From positions 47,974,395 through 48,038,394 of the forward strand of contig NC_077235.1 in the NCBI RefSeq assembly GCF_027887165.1: a DNA stretch of 64,000 nt, in the 5' to 3' direction. Source of the DNA: Monodelphis domestica (lineage: Eukaryota; Chordata; Mammalia; Didelphimorphia; Didelphidae). Each line of letters begins with the position of its first letter. Position 1 is the first letter of the stretch. The notes below the pieces were generated by a model that did no database searches, was not told the origin of the DNA, and was given only the letters and a program-made list of their open reading frames with translations. The translations under genes and the position numbers were made by a program. Of this stretch, positions 1 to 12,269 are shown in pieces.

Positions 1-1165
1 CAGGGGAACGGGTCTGTGGGAACAATTTGTTCCAATGGTCATGAAGGTGACCGAAACGGTGCTGTGGAGAGAGAGCTGAGAGCTTGGCCAGACATCAAAG
101 ATGCCAAGGTTACCCATTTCATCCAGGGCCATCACCAGTCATCGTGACTTTTGTCCTTCTACTGGATTTCGTTGAAGCTGGAAGAGAATGAAGCTGATGA
201 CTTTGTCTGACTCTGCCTCATTTCAATTCAATTCATGCACATATCAAGACATCATTCTGGGTTATCATTGGTCCTTACAACACTGAAAAATGAAGGTCAA
301 ACAACATGTGCAAAGTTCTGTATTGGGTTCCCATGAGATTCAAAGATGAAAGGGAAACAAACATACTTGACCCTCATTAACACAGGGGGAAAACAACAGC
401 CACACAAAGAAGTTCAGTAGAAAATACATAAAAAATAAATGCGAAGTAAGCTTGGCCAACATGACATCATCACCTGAGGGGTCAGGAAAGGCCTGGAGTA
501 GGAGAAGACACCTGAGCTGAGACCTGCAAAGGAAGGTAAATGTTCTAAGAGGTGGAGGAGAGAAGAACGGCTATACCAGGCCTGGGGCAGCTTGTATAAA
601 CATAGGGGTGAGAAGAGCAGGCAGCTGAGTTAATTTGAGGCTAAGGCTAAATGCACAGAAATATTACTTTTCCCTATCAGGCTTACCCTGCCAGTATTTT
701 ATGCTGTAAGATCACTGAGGGGCTTTACAGTAATGATAGTTTTTCACCATTCCCCAAATTTAGCCTCTAAAACTCTTCAATGACTTCAGTTCACGATAAT
801 TCACAGAATCCTAGAATTTCAGTGTTGTAAGGACTATCGATGAATCCAAACCTGACTACGAATCCCCCCCCACCTTCCCCCCGGCAAACATCCCAGACAA
901 GTAGGCATCCAACCTCTGTCAGAAGACATCTAGTGAAGAGTTATCACCACCTGAAGCAGACCAGCCTACTTTGGGAATGCTCAAGGAACACCTAAATCTG
1001 CGTCTTTGCAATATCTATCTACTCTTTCTAGTTCTACTCTCTGATGTCAACAAACAGAACTCTGGAATGAAGGAAAACACACTTACTATGTGCCAAAAAG
1101 TATGCTAAGGCTAGTGACACAAACACAGACAAAGACAATCTCAGCCCTCAAGGAGCATCTAAATA
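1..1165. other. intergenic, no gene seen
   Basis: Positions 60-300 read like an interspersed repeat in reverse orientation (CATATCAAGACATCATTCTG...) of a class I cannot name. Positions 790-1000 resemble an old CR1/L3-like 3' end (CATCCAACCTCTGTCAGAAG). No coding signal. Confidence 0.4.
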
Positions 1166-1167
1166 GA

Positions 1168-1415
1168 GTTTTTTAGACTGACTCTATCCCAGGCTGGAAG
1201 AAGGGCTCTGTCCCATTCTTTGACTTGCTCCCTTTCTGATCCTTCTTCCATTAAGCACCCTGATAGCCCTGGCTTCTGGTGGTTCAGCAAAGTAATACAA
1301 AACTTAGCTATAGAAACCTGATGAGCTTACCTCTCTGTAGCTCAGAACTCTTGAGCATAGGAGATCCACCAGCCTCCACTTCCCAATAGCAGAAATTACA
1401 GGAACATATCGCCAA
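1168..1415 (-). pseudogene. 7SL (SRP) RNA-derived retropseudogene
   Basis: The reverse complement starts like 7SL: CCTGTAATTTCTGC, then GTGGAGGCTGGTGGATC and CAAGAGTTCTGAGC, in the order of the 7SL/Alu 5' domain. It continues through S-domain-like sequence to CCAGCCTGGGATAGAG. A T-run at 1168-1173 is a plausible A-tail. Diverged and non-functional. Confidence 0.65.
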
Positions 1416-1885
1416 TCTCAACTGGAGTTTCCATTTCAATGGAGGAAGCAAAACACACAGCAGAACATGAGTAGGGAAGAGTCCTTTGGTCCAGAAAGTA
1501 CCAGAATGAATGGAGAATTGCACCATAAGGGGAAGATTAATCCAGTCTCCCCAGGAACAACGGTAGAATTGATTTACTCCTAGATCATGTTTCCAAAACT
1601 GGAGGGAGAGGGGAAGCTGTGGAGGAGATGGTCAGTGAGAAGGAAGTAAAGTGAAGCATGGCTGAAGTTTTCCTGAAGTCCTCTTCTGGGAGAGTTAGTC
1701 ACCAAGTTGGAGATGAGAGTGGGGTTAGGGTAGAATTACCTACAAGGCATGGTCTCTGGTGTGAGTGCTTAGGGGTTTGTTGAAGAAGCTATAAAAGAGG
1801 GATTCACTTTGTTCTACTTGGTCACAGAGGTCAGAACCAGGAGCAATGGGTAGAAATTGCCCAAAAAGCAGATTTATGTTTAAGA
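1416..1885. other. intergenic, no gene seen
   Basis: Purine-rich sequence without recognisable repeat or exon. Confidence 0.5.
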
Positions 1886-1889
1886 AAAG

Positions 1890-2130
1890 GAATAAATAAC
1901 TATTCTATAGCACTTAATATGTACCAGGCACAGGCGTGATTTACAATAATCTCATTTGATCCTGACAACAATGCTGGGAAGTGGATGCTGTTATTCCCCT
2001 CATTTTAAAGATATGGAAACTGCATATGGAGTATAGTGACTTGCCCAGGGTCACACAGCTAGGAAATGTCAGAGGCTGAATTTAAATTCTGGATTTCTTG
2101 ACTCCAGGCCCAGTATCACCTGATTGTCCT
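1890..2130 (-). repeat. MIR SINE
   Basis: Reverse-complement MIR hallmarks: CTTAATATGTACCAGGCAC, ATCTCATTTGATCCTGACAA, and the core CTTGCCCAGGGTCACACAGC. Confidence 0.85.
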
Positions 2131-2134
2131 GGGC

Positions 2135-3480
2135 AGAAAAGTTTCTTAACAGTTACTGCTATCCAGATGAAAAAACGTTTCCTTGTTAGGCAAGTTCCAC
2201 ATGACAGCTTTTCAAAACTTCCAGACAATTAAGTTCTTTCCTAAGTTTTTTTTTTCCTTTAGACTCCATCTCCTTGGTGCCTTCATTTGATCTTCATAGT
2301 GTTCCTGTCAGAGATACTGTCCTATTTTATCAGTGTCCTTCCTCAAATGTGACCTCCCCAACCCATTATTCCAGATCTTCCCTGATCAGGGCAGGTTACA
2401 AAGGGATCAATCCTTCCCTGGTTCTGAACACACTGTGTCTTTGCATTAGCTTTTTTGACTAACTTCTCCTCTTCTGAAGTTCACAATTCCAAATATTCCA
2501 CCTTGGCCAGATTAGGATGAACACTCAGTAATGTCTATTTGCACCCCAAGGTCATTCCTCATATTTGATCCATCCTGTGTTCTATCAGCCAAGATCTTGA
2601 CTCTGTCCCTCCCAAGCTGGTGTTATCTGAAAATTGAATCAACACGACATCTGTGCTGTCATCCAAGATTGCTGCTGCCCCCTTGGGGGGGCAGGACTGA
2701 GACCAGAGTTCCACAGGTAAGGAAGGAGGAAAATAGAGGAGTAACAAAGGTGGAAATTATAGGGACTTTGCCTGTAAGTAAGGGCAAGGGAAAAGATAAG
2801 AATAACGAACACCATGTGAGGTTGGAAGGGTTTTTGCTCACTGATGGCGGACAAAATACAGTTTATTGCAGGCAACGAAGGGTTTTTAAAGGTACAGATC
2901 ACAAAGAAGGAAGTCATACCATTGAGATGGGTCCTTGGCAAAGGGCTGAGGCAGTTCTTGGGAAAGTGCAACAAGATGGTAGACATGACACCTGGTGCAA
3001 GATAAGGATTCCAGGAATTAGGGTGAGAGAATATTGTCAAGAAATGTAGATAGGCATTTGGGGTAAGATTATGACTCAAACATCATCTAAGGTTCATGGA
3101 ACAGATAGCAACAGCATGTCTTTGCCAGCAATAGACATGTATTACTATGAGGCCTAAAGAAGGGGAGGGAGAGGGCACTTGGGCTCACTCTGACTCCGAC
3201 TTTTGACCTCTTAACAGAGGGCACTCAGATCTATATCTTAGATGAGCTCCAAGTTCTCAACCTCTGACACAAGATACTGATAAAACTGTCAAATAGCGCA
3301 GGTCCCTGGGACTTCTATCCAAGCCCAGGTACAGTCATTCAATGGTTATTCTGAGTCCAGATAATCAACCTGCTCTACATCTACCAAAATATATTGTCCA
3401 TGGCATCCTTGGACTCCATCTTTTCTTCAAGATTAGCAAGAGAGGTTTTGTCAAATGATTTTTCTTTTTAAAAACCTATA
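2135..3480. other. intergenic, no gene seen
   Basis: The open frame at 2531-3049 has no domain or codon signature. Parts (2860-3080) read like a decayed retroviral LTR or other long repeat, but I cannot assign a class. Confidence 0.4.
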
Positions 3481-3484
3481 CAGT

Positions 3485-3675
3485 GGGGGCAGCTGGGTAG
3501 CTCAATGGATTGAGAGCCAGGCCTAGAGATGGGAGGTCCTGGGTTCCAATCTGGCCTCAGACACTTCCCAGCTGTGTGACCCTGGGCAAGCCCCTTAACC
3601 CCCATTGCTCAGCCCTTACCACAATAGACAGTATTGATTCCAAGACGGAAGGTAAAGGTTTAAAAAAAAACCCAA
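3485..3675 (+). repeat. marsupial tRNA-derived SINE
   Basis: Full-length copy: GGGGCAGCTGGGTAGCTCAA head, GAGAGCCAGGCCTAGAGATG, TGTGTGACCCTGGGCAAG and a terminal GGTAAAGGTTT plus A-run. Confidence 0.9.
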
Positions 3676-3794
3676 ACCTATATGGTCCCTGAGCTATCAG
3701 TCTAGCAACCCTTTCATAAAAAGAGAGAAATTCAATCTGGCATGACCTGCTTTTGATGGTCTGGCTCTTGCTGACCAGCATTTTCTTTTCTAGA

Positions 3795-3890
3795 TACTAA
3801 TAACAGCAATAAAAGTTCATATTTACAAAGCTCTTTGTTTCCAAAACACTTGGCATATATCAACTCATTTGATCTTCAGTAACCAGCCCT
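3795..3890 (-). repeat. MIR fragment
   Basis: ACAAAGCTCTTTGTTTCC followed by CAACTCATTTGATCTTC, as in reverse MIR. Confidence 0.55.
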
Positions 3891-3894
3891 CCAA

Positions 3895-5225
3895 TAACAC
3901 AATGTAGACCTTTGAGAGGAATAGAGGGCAAGCTTACCATTCTATTATTTGTAGGCTCTATCATGTCCCCTGTATTCGAAAATCCAGAAAACATGTACTT
4001 TTCATACTCCAGTCATGGAATCGTGCCATATCAGAATTAGAAGGGGCCCAGATGGCCATCTAAGTCCAACGCTACACCTTAAGAATTCTGTGTACGGCAG
4101 CACCAATAAGTAAATGGTCACTCATCCTCTGCTTGAAGACCTTTGTTGAGGGGGAGCTCACTACCTCCAAAGGGGCCATCATTCTTCTTTGCAATTTCTT
4201 CCCATTGTTCCTGGATTCTGCCCTCTAGCGTCAAGCAGAACAGGCTTAATCCCTCTCCCTGTGATACCTCAGTAAATATTTGGAGACAGCTAGCACATTT
4301 CCCTGTTCCTCTCCATTCCAGATATTCTCTGCTGCAGACTAAACATTGCTCTTTCAGTTGATATTCACTGGGTGGGTCTGAATTCAGGACCTCCTTTGGA
4401 TATAGTCCTGCAGTGCCTCTCCTATTCTCAATGATCTTTCAAAGATCATTGACTGGCTCTACAATCACATGTGTCAATTGTTTTAAGGCTTGATGTGGTT
4501 TCTATGTGCCAGGTATCTTGAACTCAGAAAGGACAACAAGGGTCTCTCTTACTATTTCCCTACTTATCACTGGTGTCACCTCTCTATTAGTCATTTTTCT
4601 TCTGTTTTCCCCCCAGGTCAAAGATCATTCTTTCTAGTAGAGAAAATAGAAGCAAAATAAAGGTCAAATGGCTTTTTGCCAATTCTCATTATCCCACCTA
4701 CCTCAAGCAGCATTCCTATCCCAAATATGGAAGAATCTGATCAAATTAGGTCCCTGACCTCTTGGATGAGCTTGAAGGGAGGCAAGCCTTCACTTGGGTC
4801 ATTAATTGCTTCTTCCTATGGAAGTTTTATGGGCATGCCCCTGGGTGCCTCCTGGGAGATATGCTTTAGTGTCCAGGGCTGCTCACAAGATGAATTGGAT
4901 GACTTGGACTCCTGGAAGACTGAGAGTATCTGAAGTCAGGGGACTACTTGGTCAGACTGCTGTATACATCATCAGATTTGGCCATTGTGGTTTTTTTGCA
5001 AGGGAAGATTAAATGTGGGGAGAGGGAATGGGTTGCGCCCCTCCCCACACCAGAAATGGCTGATACAATAAGAAGCATCAATAAAACTTTCTCAGTAAAA
5101 GAAAGTGAATGAGTCACCTGAATATTGGGATGTTACCTGAATGGCAATTCCAAATGCAGTAACCATCTGAGGACAATCTAAACCACACGGTGGCACTCTG
5201 AGTTTGGGGGAATGAATCTGCTGCT
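3895..5225. other. intergenic; old CR1/L3-like fragment and a palindrome
   Basis: 4015-4360 resembles an ancient LINE 3' end (AAGTCCAACGCTACACC, CTCTGCTTGAAGACCTTTG, GGGGAGCTCACTACC). A perfect 25-nt palindrome lies at 4428-4452. No gene seen. Confidence 0.45.
4428..4452. repeat. perfect inverted repeat, 12-bp arms
   Basis: TCAATGATCTTT, a central C, then its exact reverse complement. Confidence 0.9.
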
Positions 5226-5236
5226 GGGAAAAAACA

Positions 5237-5505
<269 letters not shown>

Positions 5506-5599
5506 CTATGTGCTTTGTTTCCTTGCCTCCGGGGCTACTGTGAGTATTTTTATGTGTTTTTGCATTTTCCGTAGGATGGAACAAAGATTGTCCTGTACC

Positions 5600-7400
5600 T
5601 AATATAGGCACCCTTAGGCACTTGTGGACCCAGCACTAAGTGTTGAAGAGACAGAGAAAGACAAAAGTCAGTCCCTGCTTTTAAGTCTAACAGAGGAGAT
5701 GATGTGCAAACAGCTGTATACAGGACAAAGTGGAGACAATCACCAGAGATAAGGCACTAGAATTAAGAGGGCTCAGGAAAGATTCCCGTAGAAGGCAGGA
5801 TATTGGCAGGAACTTTAAGGAAATGGGAGAAACCAAGGGGCAGATACAAGGACAGAAATCATTCCAGGCATGGAGGACAGTTAGTGAAAATGCAGAGTTG
5901 AGAGATAAGAATATCTTGTTTGTGGCAGGAAGCCAAGGACATTGGTTCCCAGAATATGTGGAAAGGTGGAAGGTGGAAGAAGACCAGAAGATAAGAGGGA
6001 GAGTTATGAAGGCTTCAGAACACTAAATAGAGGATTTTTATTTGCTTCAGGAAGTGATTTGGGAGCTACTGTGGTTGCCTGAGTAGGGGGGAGCTTATAT
6101 GGACAGCCCTGTGCTTTACAGAGGTCACTTTGCCAGCTGAGAGGAGGATGGACTGCAATGGGGAGAGACTTGAGGCAGGCAGACCCACCAGTAGCTATTG
6201 TAATAGTCTAGGAATGAGGTGATGAAGGCTTGCACCAGTCTGGTGGCTGGTAAAATAAACAGGTCTTGGCAATAGATGGTATATAGGAGGATAAGAGAGA
6301 GGGTCGGGAGGATGGTGACGCCCTCAACAGTAAGAGAGAAGTTAAGAAGAGAGGAAGGTTTTGGGGGGAAAGATATTGAGTTCAGTTTTGAATATACAGA
6401 ACTTAATATGTATATAGGATATCCAGTTTGAGTGTCCACTAGGCAGTTGGAGATGCAAGACTAGCGGGGCTAGATAAGAAGATATGAGAATCAACAGCAT
6501 AGAGATGATAGCTGAATTGATGGGGGCTGGTGAGATCAGCAAGTGAAATAGTAAATATAGATAAAAGGGCCCAGGACCGAGTCCTGTAGGACACTCATAG
6601 TGAGTGGGCATGGCCTGGACAAATATCCAGCAAAGAAGACCAAGAAGGGGCAGTCAGGTAGGTAAGAGGGGAACCAGGAGAAAGTAATGTCCTGAAAACC
6701 TAGACAAAAGAGAGTGTCAAGGAGAAGGTGGTGATCAACAGTGTCAAAGGCTACAGAGAGAAATGAGGCCAGTGAATTTGGAGATCTTTAGTAACATTAG
6801 ACAGAGCAGTTTTGATGAAATGAGGCCAGAAATCAGATTGTAGAGAGTTAAGAAGAGAGTGAGAGAAGAAGTAAAGGCACCAAAGTAAACCACCTTCTCA
6901 AAGAGCTTAGCCAGAAAAGACAGGGGATATATGGGACAATAATTAGCAGAGATGGAAGGATCAAGTGAGGTTTTCTGATGATGGGGGAGACAGAGGTATG
7001 TTTGGAGATGGAAGAAAGCAGCTGCTAGAGACTAAAAGTAAGTGAGAGAGTAGAGGATGATGGCAGGAGCAATCTGCTGGAGAAGATGGGATAAAATGGG
7101 ATCATTTTTGTGCATTTAGAGGGGTTTGTCTTGGCAAGGAGAAGGGCCACTTTTTAATGTGAGAGATAGGTGAAGAAGGAAGAAGTGACAGAAGGTTTAG
7201 GGTGATGTGAGATGAAGAGGAAGAACTCTCAGTGAATGGTCTCAATTTTTTCAGTAAAATATAAGGCAGGGTTCTTAGCTGAGAGGATGGAGGCAGGGGA
7301 AACCACAGGAAGTTTAGGAAGGAATGAAAACATTTGGAAGAGCTGCTGTAGTGAGTAGGATAATGAGTTAAGAGAGGTATAAAAGGGTTGTCTTGCAGCA
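5600..7400 (-). mobile_element. L2 LINE and associated old repeat, antisense
   Basis: Reading the - strand, 6600-6460 carries an L2 reverse-transcriptase tract (reverse complement of AGCATAGAGATGATAGC, the YADD neighbourhood, and of GGGCCCAGGACCGAGTCCTG). 5600-6180 is a linked repeat common in mammals (TTCCAGGCATGGAGGACAG). Old and full of stops. Confidence 0.7.
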
Positions 7401-7404
7401 ATAA

Positions 7405-8015
7405 AGACTCAGTTAAAATTATATTAGGGGATGGACCCAGTCAGCAGTGTTTCCTGATTTTCTCTAGCTCTGTTCAGCGACCTGAGAATAAAACTAGAGG
7501 CATCAGATGGTTTTAATTCTCATTTCCAACTCTTACATCATAGTGATGTAGTATTTGCCTCTTTCTTCTATTTTTCTTATTTGAATAACTGAGGAAAACA
7601 AAATATGTGTATCTTCAGAAAGTACTTGTATGTGAGGGGTAAGGTGAAAACTGAGAGAGACCAAAGAAGGTCAAAAGGAGAAGTGGCTGTGGGGAGAAAA
7701 CAATGAAAAGAAGAAAAGGGAGGGCAACCAGAAGTAATAGCTTTGCCTTCATCTTCTCCTGGGTGGATGGCAATAAATGGAGAATTTATAAAGATAATTG
7801 CCCCAACTACCAGGAATCTCTGCTCTAAGAAACTGGAGATAAAATGGATCATACTCTTTAGACATGCAGAGTAGAAGGAAGGAGAGAAGGAAAAAATATA
7901 TACCAACAAAATCCCTCCCCTACCCCTCCAACCTGTAGGGAGTAAGAATCAAACCCGTATTTGCGGGGAAGGTCTTCTATTCATATATCCTGGAGCTAAA
8001 ATGCTACAGCATTGC
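7405..8015. other. intergenic, no gene seen
   Basis: Purine-rich on the + strand; no domain or named repeat identified. Confidence 0.4.
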
Positions 8016-8162
8016 TCTAATACACGCCCTTCTCTCCTCAGACACTCTGCTGCAAACCCACATCACCTCACATCTGGATTATTGCAATAGTGTACTGGTG
8101 GGTCTGTCCACCTCAAGTCTCTTCCACTCCAATCCATCCTCCATTCAGCTACCAAAGTGATT

Positions 8163-10055
8163 TTTCTTTTTTTGAAAATTTTAGTCAATTTAGAACATTA
8201 TTCCTTGGTTACAAGAATCATATTCTATCCCAACCTCCCCTACCCCCACCCTTCCTGTAGCCGATGCAATTCCACTGGGTATCACATGTGTCCTTGATCA
8301 GAACCTATTTCCATGCTGTTGATGTTTGCACTAGGATGTTCATTTAGGGTCTGTATCCCCAACCATATCCCCTCAACCCATGTATTCAAGCAGTTGTTTT
8401 TTCTTCTGTATTTCTACTCCCACAATTTTCCCTCTGAATGTGGATAGTGGTTTTTCTCATAGATTCCTCCAAGTTGTTCGGGATCACTGCGTTGCCACTA
8501 ATGGAGAAGACTATTACATTTGATTGTATCACAGTTTATCAGTCTCTGTGTACAATGTTCTCCTGGTTCTGCTCCTCTCACTGCATCAATTCCTGGAGGT
8601 TGTTCCAGTCTCCATGGAATTCCTCCACTTTATTATTCCTTTGAGCACAATAGTATTCCATCACCAACATATACCACAATTTGTTCAGCCATTCCCCAAT
8701 TGACAGGCAGCCCCTCATTTTCCAATTTTTTGCCACCACAAAGAGCGCAGCTATGAATTTTATTGTACAAGTCTTTTTCCTTATTGTCTCTTTGGGGTAC
8801 AAACCCAGAAGTGCTATGGCTGGATCAAAGGGCAGACAGTCTTAGCGCCCTTTGGGCATACTTCCAAATTGCCCTCCAGAATGGTTGGATCAATTCACAA
8901 CTCCACCAGCAGTGCATTATTGTCCCAACTTAGCCACATCCCCTCCAACATTCATTACTTTCCTTTGCTGTCATGTTAGCCAATGTGCTAGGTGTGAGGC
9001 GATACCTCAGAGTTGTTTTGATTTGCATCTCTCTGATTATAAGAGATTTAGAACACTTTTTCATGTGCTTATTACTAGTTTTGATTTCTTTATCTGAAAA
9101 TTGCCTATTCATGTCTCTTGCCCAGTTATCAATTAGAGAATGGCTTGATTTTTTGTACAACGGGTTTAGCTCTTTACAAATTTAAGTAATTGGACCTTTG
9201 TCAGAGATTTTTGTTATGAAGATTGTTTCCCAATTTGTTGCTTCCCTTCTAATTTTGGTTGTGTTGGTTTTGTTTGTACAAAACCTTTTTTAATTTGATG
9301 TAATCAAAATTATTTATTTTACATTTTGTGATTTTTTTCTAACTCTTGCTTGGTCTTAAAATCTTTCCTTTCCCAAAGATCTGACAAGTAGACTATTCTG
9401 TGTTCGCCTAATTTGCTTCTAGTTTCCTTTTTTATATTCAGGTCATTCGCCCATTCTGAGTTTATCTTGGTGTAGGGTGTGAAATGTTGATCCAAACCTA
9501 ATCTCTCCCATACTGTCTTCCAATTTTCCCAGCAGTTTTTATCAAATAGTGGGTTTTGGTCCCCAAAACTGGGATCTTTGGGCTTATCATAGACTGTCTT
9601 GCTGAGGTCATTTACCTCAAGTCTATTCCACTGATCCTCCTTTCTGTCTCTTAGCCAGTACCATATTGTTTTGATGACCACTGCTTTATAGTATAGTTTG
9701 AGATCTGGGACTGCAAGGCCACCTTCCTTTGTGTTTTTTTTCATTATTTCCCTGGATATCCTTGATCTTTTGTTCTTCCAAATGAACTTTGTTATGTTTT
9801 TTTCTAATTCAGTAAAAAAGTTTTTGGTAGTTCAATGGGTATGGCACTAAATAAGTAAATTAATTTGGGTAGGATTGTCATTTTTATTATGTTAGCTCAT
9901 CCTACACATGAGCAATCGATGTTTTTCCAATTGTTTAGATGTAGTTTTAATTGTGTGGAGAGTAATTTGTAGTTGTGTTCGCATAGTTCCTGTGCTTGTC
10001 TTGGCAAATAGATTCCTAAGTATTTTATACTGTCTAGGATAATTTTAAATGGACT
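8163..10055 (-). mobile_element. 5'-truncated L1, with ORF2 C-terminal remnants
   Basis: - strand translations match the C-terminal part of L1 ORF2p: GGLAVPDLKLYYKAVVIKTI, FDKNCWENWKTVW, SLIIREMQIKTTLRYRLTP, SNECWRGCG, FIAALFVVAKNWKMRGC. Frames are broken. A T-rich start on + marks its 3' A-tail. It interrupts the L2. Confidence 0.9.
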
Positions 10056-10401
10056 TTCTCTTTCTAATTCTTGCTGCTCTAAAGAAAAGATCCAACTATG
10101 TCAACCCCCCCCCCTACACAATAAACTCTAGTGGCTCCTATTGCTTCCAGGATCAAATAGACAATGCTCTATTTGAAATGCTCTCTCCTGCCTTTCCAGT
10201 CTGCTTACACCTTACTCCCAACCCAATTCTCCTTGATCAAGTGAAAATGGACTCCTGGCTATTCCATGAACAAGACACTCTGCCTATTGGCTCGAGGAAT
10301 TTTATCTGGTTGTTCCCCATGCCTGGGATGCTCTCCCTTCTCTGCTCCAACTGCTGACCTCCCTGGCTTCCTTTAAATCTCAACTAAATGCCCACCTCCG
10401 A

Positions 10402-10622
10402 GAGCAGTGTTGGTGAACCTTTTGGAGATTGAGTGCCCAAACTGCACCTTCAAGCCACCTCTGAGCCCATCACATTACCCCAGAGAGTGGAGGGAGGAAG
10501 TGCTCGAATAGGGTGGCTGGATGGAGGGGCGGAACATGCACAAAGTGTCCTTAGGCATGGTTGAGAGGGGAAATGGAACAGCCCCCTCTGGAATGCTGAG
10601 GCACATCTTCACCAACATGGTC
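10402..10622. mobile_element. short non-autonomous hAT DNA transposon inside L2
   Basis: Ends are imperfect inverted repeats: CAGTGTTGGTGAACC at the left, and the reverse complement of TTCACCAACATGG at the right. The right flank TCTAGAG fits the hAT target consensus NTCTAGAN. Confidence 0.6.
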
Positions 10623-11099
10623 TAGAGGAAGCCTTTTCCAACCCCTCTTAATTCTAGTGTCTTCTCTATATTAAATAGTTCCCATTTGTCCTGTATATAG
10701 TTTGTTTTGTATATATTTGTTTGCTCCTTGAGGACAAGGACCATCTCATGCTTCTTTTTATATCTCCAGCAGTTAGTATAATGCCCGGCACATAGTAAGT
10801 GCTTAATAGATGTTTATTGATTGATTGATTCTCTGGTTTCTGCTTTATTTCTCTCTTTAATAAAACTTTACTCACTAATATTGTGAATTGTGAGATGGAG
10901 GTGCTAGATTCAGTACACTAAGAAGTACCCATGCAAACATTTTTGCCAGGTTTCCTAGGTGAGGGCTATGAAGCAAGAAAGTGACAAAATCACTCAAAGT
11001 GTCCCTGGGCCTTTTGTGACAGAATGACTGACACTATTATTCCATACAGTCTCTTAACTCCCCACCTTCTCACTACTGATCAGCTCTCAATAATCTGCT

Positions 11100-12040
11100 G
11101 ATCTTTCTCCCTCAAACCCTCTTTTCTTCAGAACTTTTAAAAAACATTATGGAGAACCCCACCATCCTTCAAGTCAGTCATGCTCACAATACTGGCCTCA
11201 ACTCCTCATTCTTGCTCAACCCACATATTTAATCTGTTGCCAAATCCTGTCATTTGTACCTTCACAACACTTTTTGTTTACATCCCCATCTTTCTATGCT
11301 CATTTAGTTTGGACCTCCATCTCCTCTAACTTAAACTATTTTAGTGGCCTTGTAATTAGTTTTCCTACCTCAAATTCATCTTCCACTCAGCCTAAGGTAA
11401 TTTTTCTAAACCACAGATCTGACCAGGGTGACTACTCTCTTACTCAATAAACTCCAGTAGCTCCCTATTACTTCCAGGATCATAAAGCCCTCTGATATTT
11501 AAAGATCTTCCAACCTTTCTAGTCTTCTTACGCATTACTGATATGGCCACATTGCCATGCTTTCTGTTCCTCACAAGTAACACTTCAATCTCATCTCGTT
11601 GTCTCAACATTGGCTGTGTCCATGGCTGTCTAGAATTCTCTTCTGTCTCTCAGTTCCTCTGGCTTCCTTCAAGATTCAATTCAATAATATGGAAATAGAT
11701 CTTGATCAATGACACATGTAAAACCCAGTGGAATTGCTCATTGGCTATGGGAGGGAAAGAACGTGATTCATGTAACTATGGGAAAATATCCTAAATTAAT
11801 TAATTAAATAAAACTTAATTTAAAAAAAGAGTCAATTCAAATCTCACCTTCTTCTGGAAGCCTTTCCCAGTTTCCCAAGCTGTTAGTCCGCTGGCCTTTG
11901 AGCTACGCTGGATATATCTTGTATGTGGCCAGTCATTTTCACATTGTTACTCTTGTTAGAATGCGAGCTCCTCAAGGGCAAGGATTTTAGCATAATACCT
12001 GGCACATTGTGTGTGCTTAATAAATGCTTGCTGACTGACT
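11100..12040 (+). mobile_element. L2 LINE 3' region
   Basis: CACAGATCTGACCAGGGTGA, CTCCAGTAGCTCCCTATTAC, TTCTGGAAGCCTTTCCCAG and a 3' end GCACATTGTGTGTGCTTAAT with a TGACTGACTGA tail. Interrupted by a short L1 tail. Confidence 0.85.
11685..11828 (+). mobile_element. short L1 3' end inserted in L2
   Basis: Carries the L1 tail signature TCTTGATCAATGACACATGT, CCCAGTGGAATTGC and an A-rich end. Flanked by near-perfect duplications GATTCAATTCAA and GAGTCAATTCAA. Confidence 0.8.
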
Positions 12041-12074
12041 GATCAATGTCAAGTATTATAGAGTGAGGCTTTGT

Positions 12075-12266
12075 TTTTAACCCTTACCTTCTGTCTTAGA
12101 ATCAATACTAAGTACTGGTTCTAAGACAGAAGAGTGGTAAGGGCAAGGCAATGGGAGGTAAGTGACTTACCCAGAGTCACACAGCTAGGAAGTATCTGAG
12201 GCAAGATTTGAACCCAGGATTTCCTGTCTTCAGGCTCTCTACCTACCAAGCCACCTAACTGCCCCT
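12075..12266 (-). repeat. marsupial tRNA-derived SINE
   Basis: Reverse copy: ACCCTTACCTTCTGTCTTAG at the left, CAGAGTCACACAGCTAGG, and a CCACCTAACTGCCCC end. Confidence 0.9.
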
Positions 12267-12269
12267 TTT

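Larger units (their letters stand above)
8020..10840 (+). mobile_element. L2 LINE 3' region, split by an L1 and a hAT element
   Basis: L2 sequence at 8020-8162 (CATCTGGATTATTGCAATAG, CAGCTACCAAAGTGATTTT) resumes at 10056 (CTCTAAAGAAAAGATCCAA) and again at about 10623. It ends with the typical 3' end GCCCGGCACATAGTAAGTGC. Confidence 0.85.

Noticed and set aside
2531-3049. 172-codon open frame
   Set aside because: No recognisable domain, overlaps several antisense frames, and lies in repeat-like sequence.
3485-3560. tRNA gene at the SINE heads
   Set aside because: The heads keep tRNA-like box words but are the 5' ends of SINEs repeated about 20 times, without a complete cloverleaf.
9319-9744. 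141-codon - strand frame as a host gene
   Set aside because: It is the L1 ORF2p C-terminal region (GGLAVPDLKLYYKAV...).
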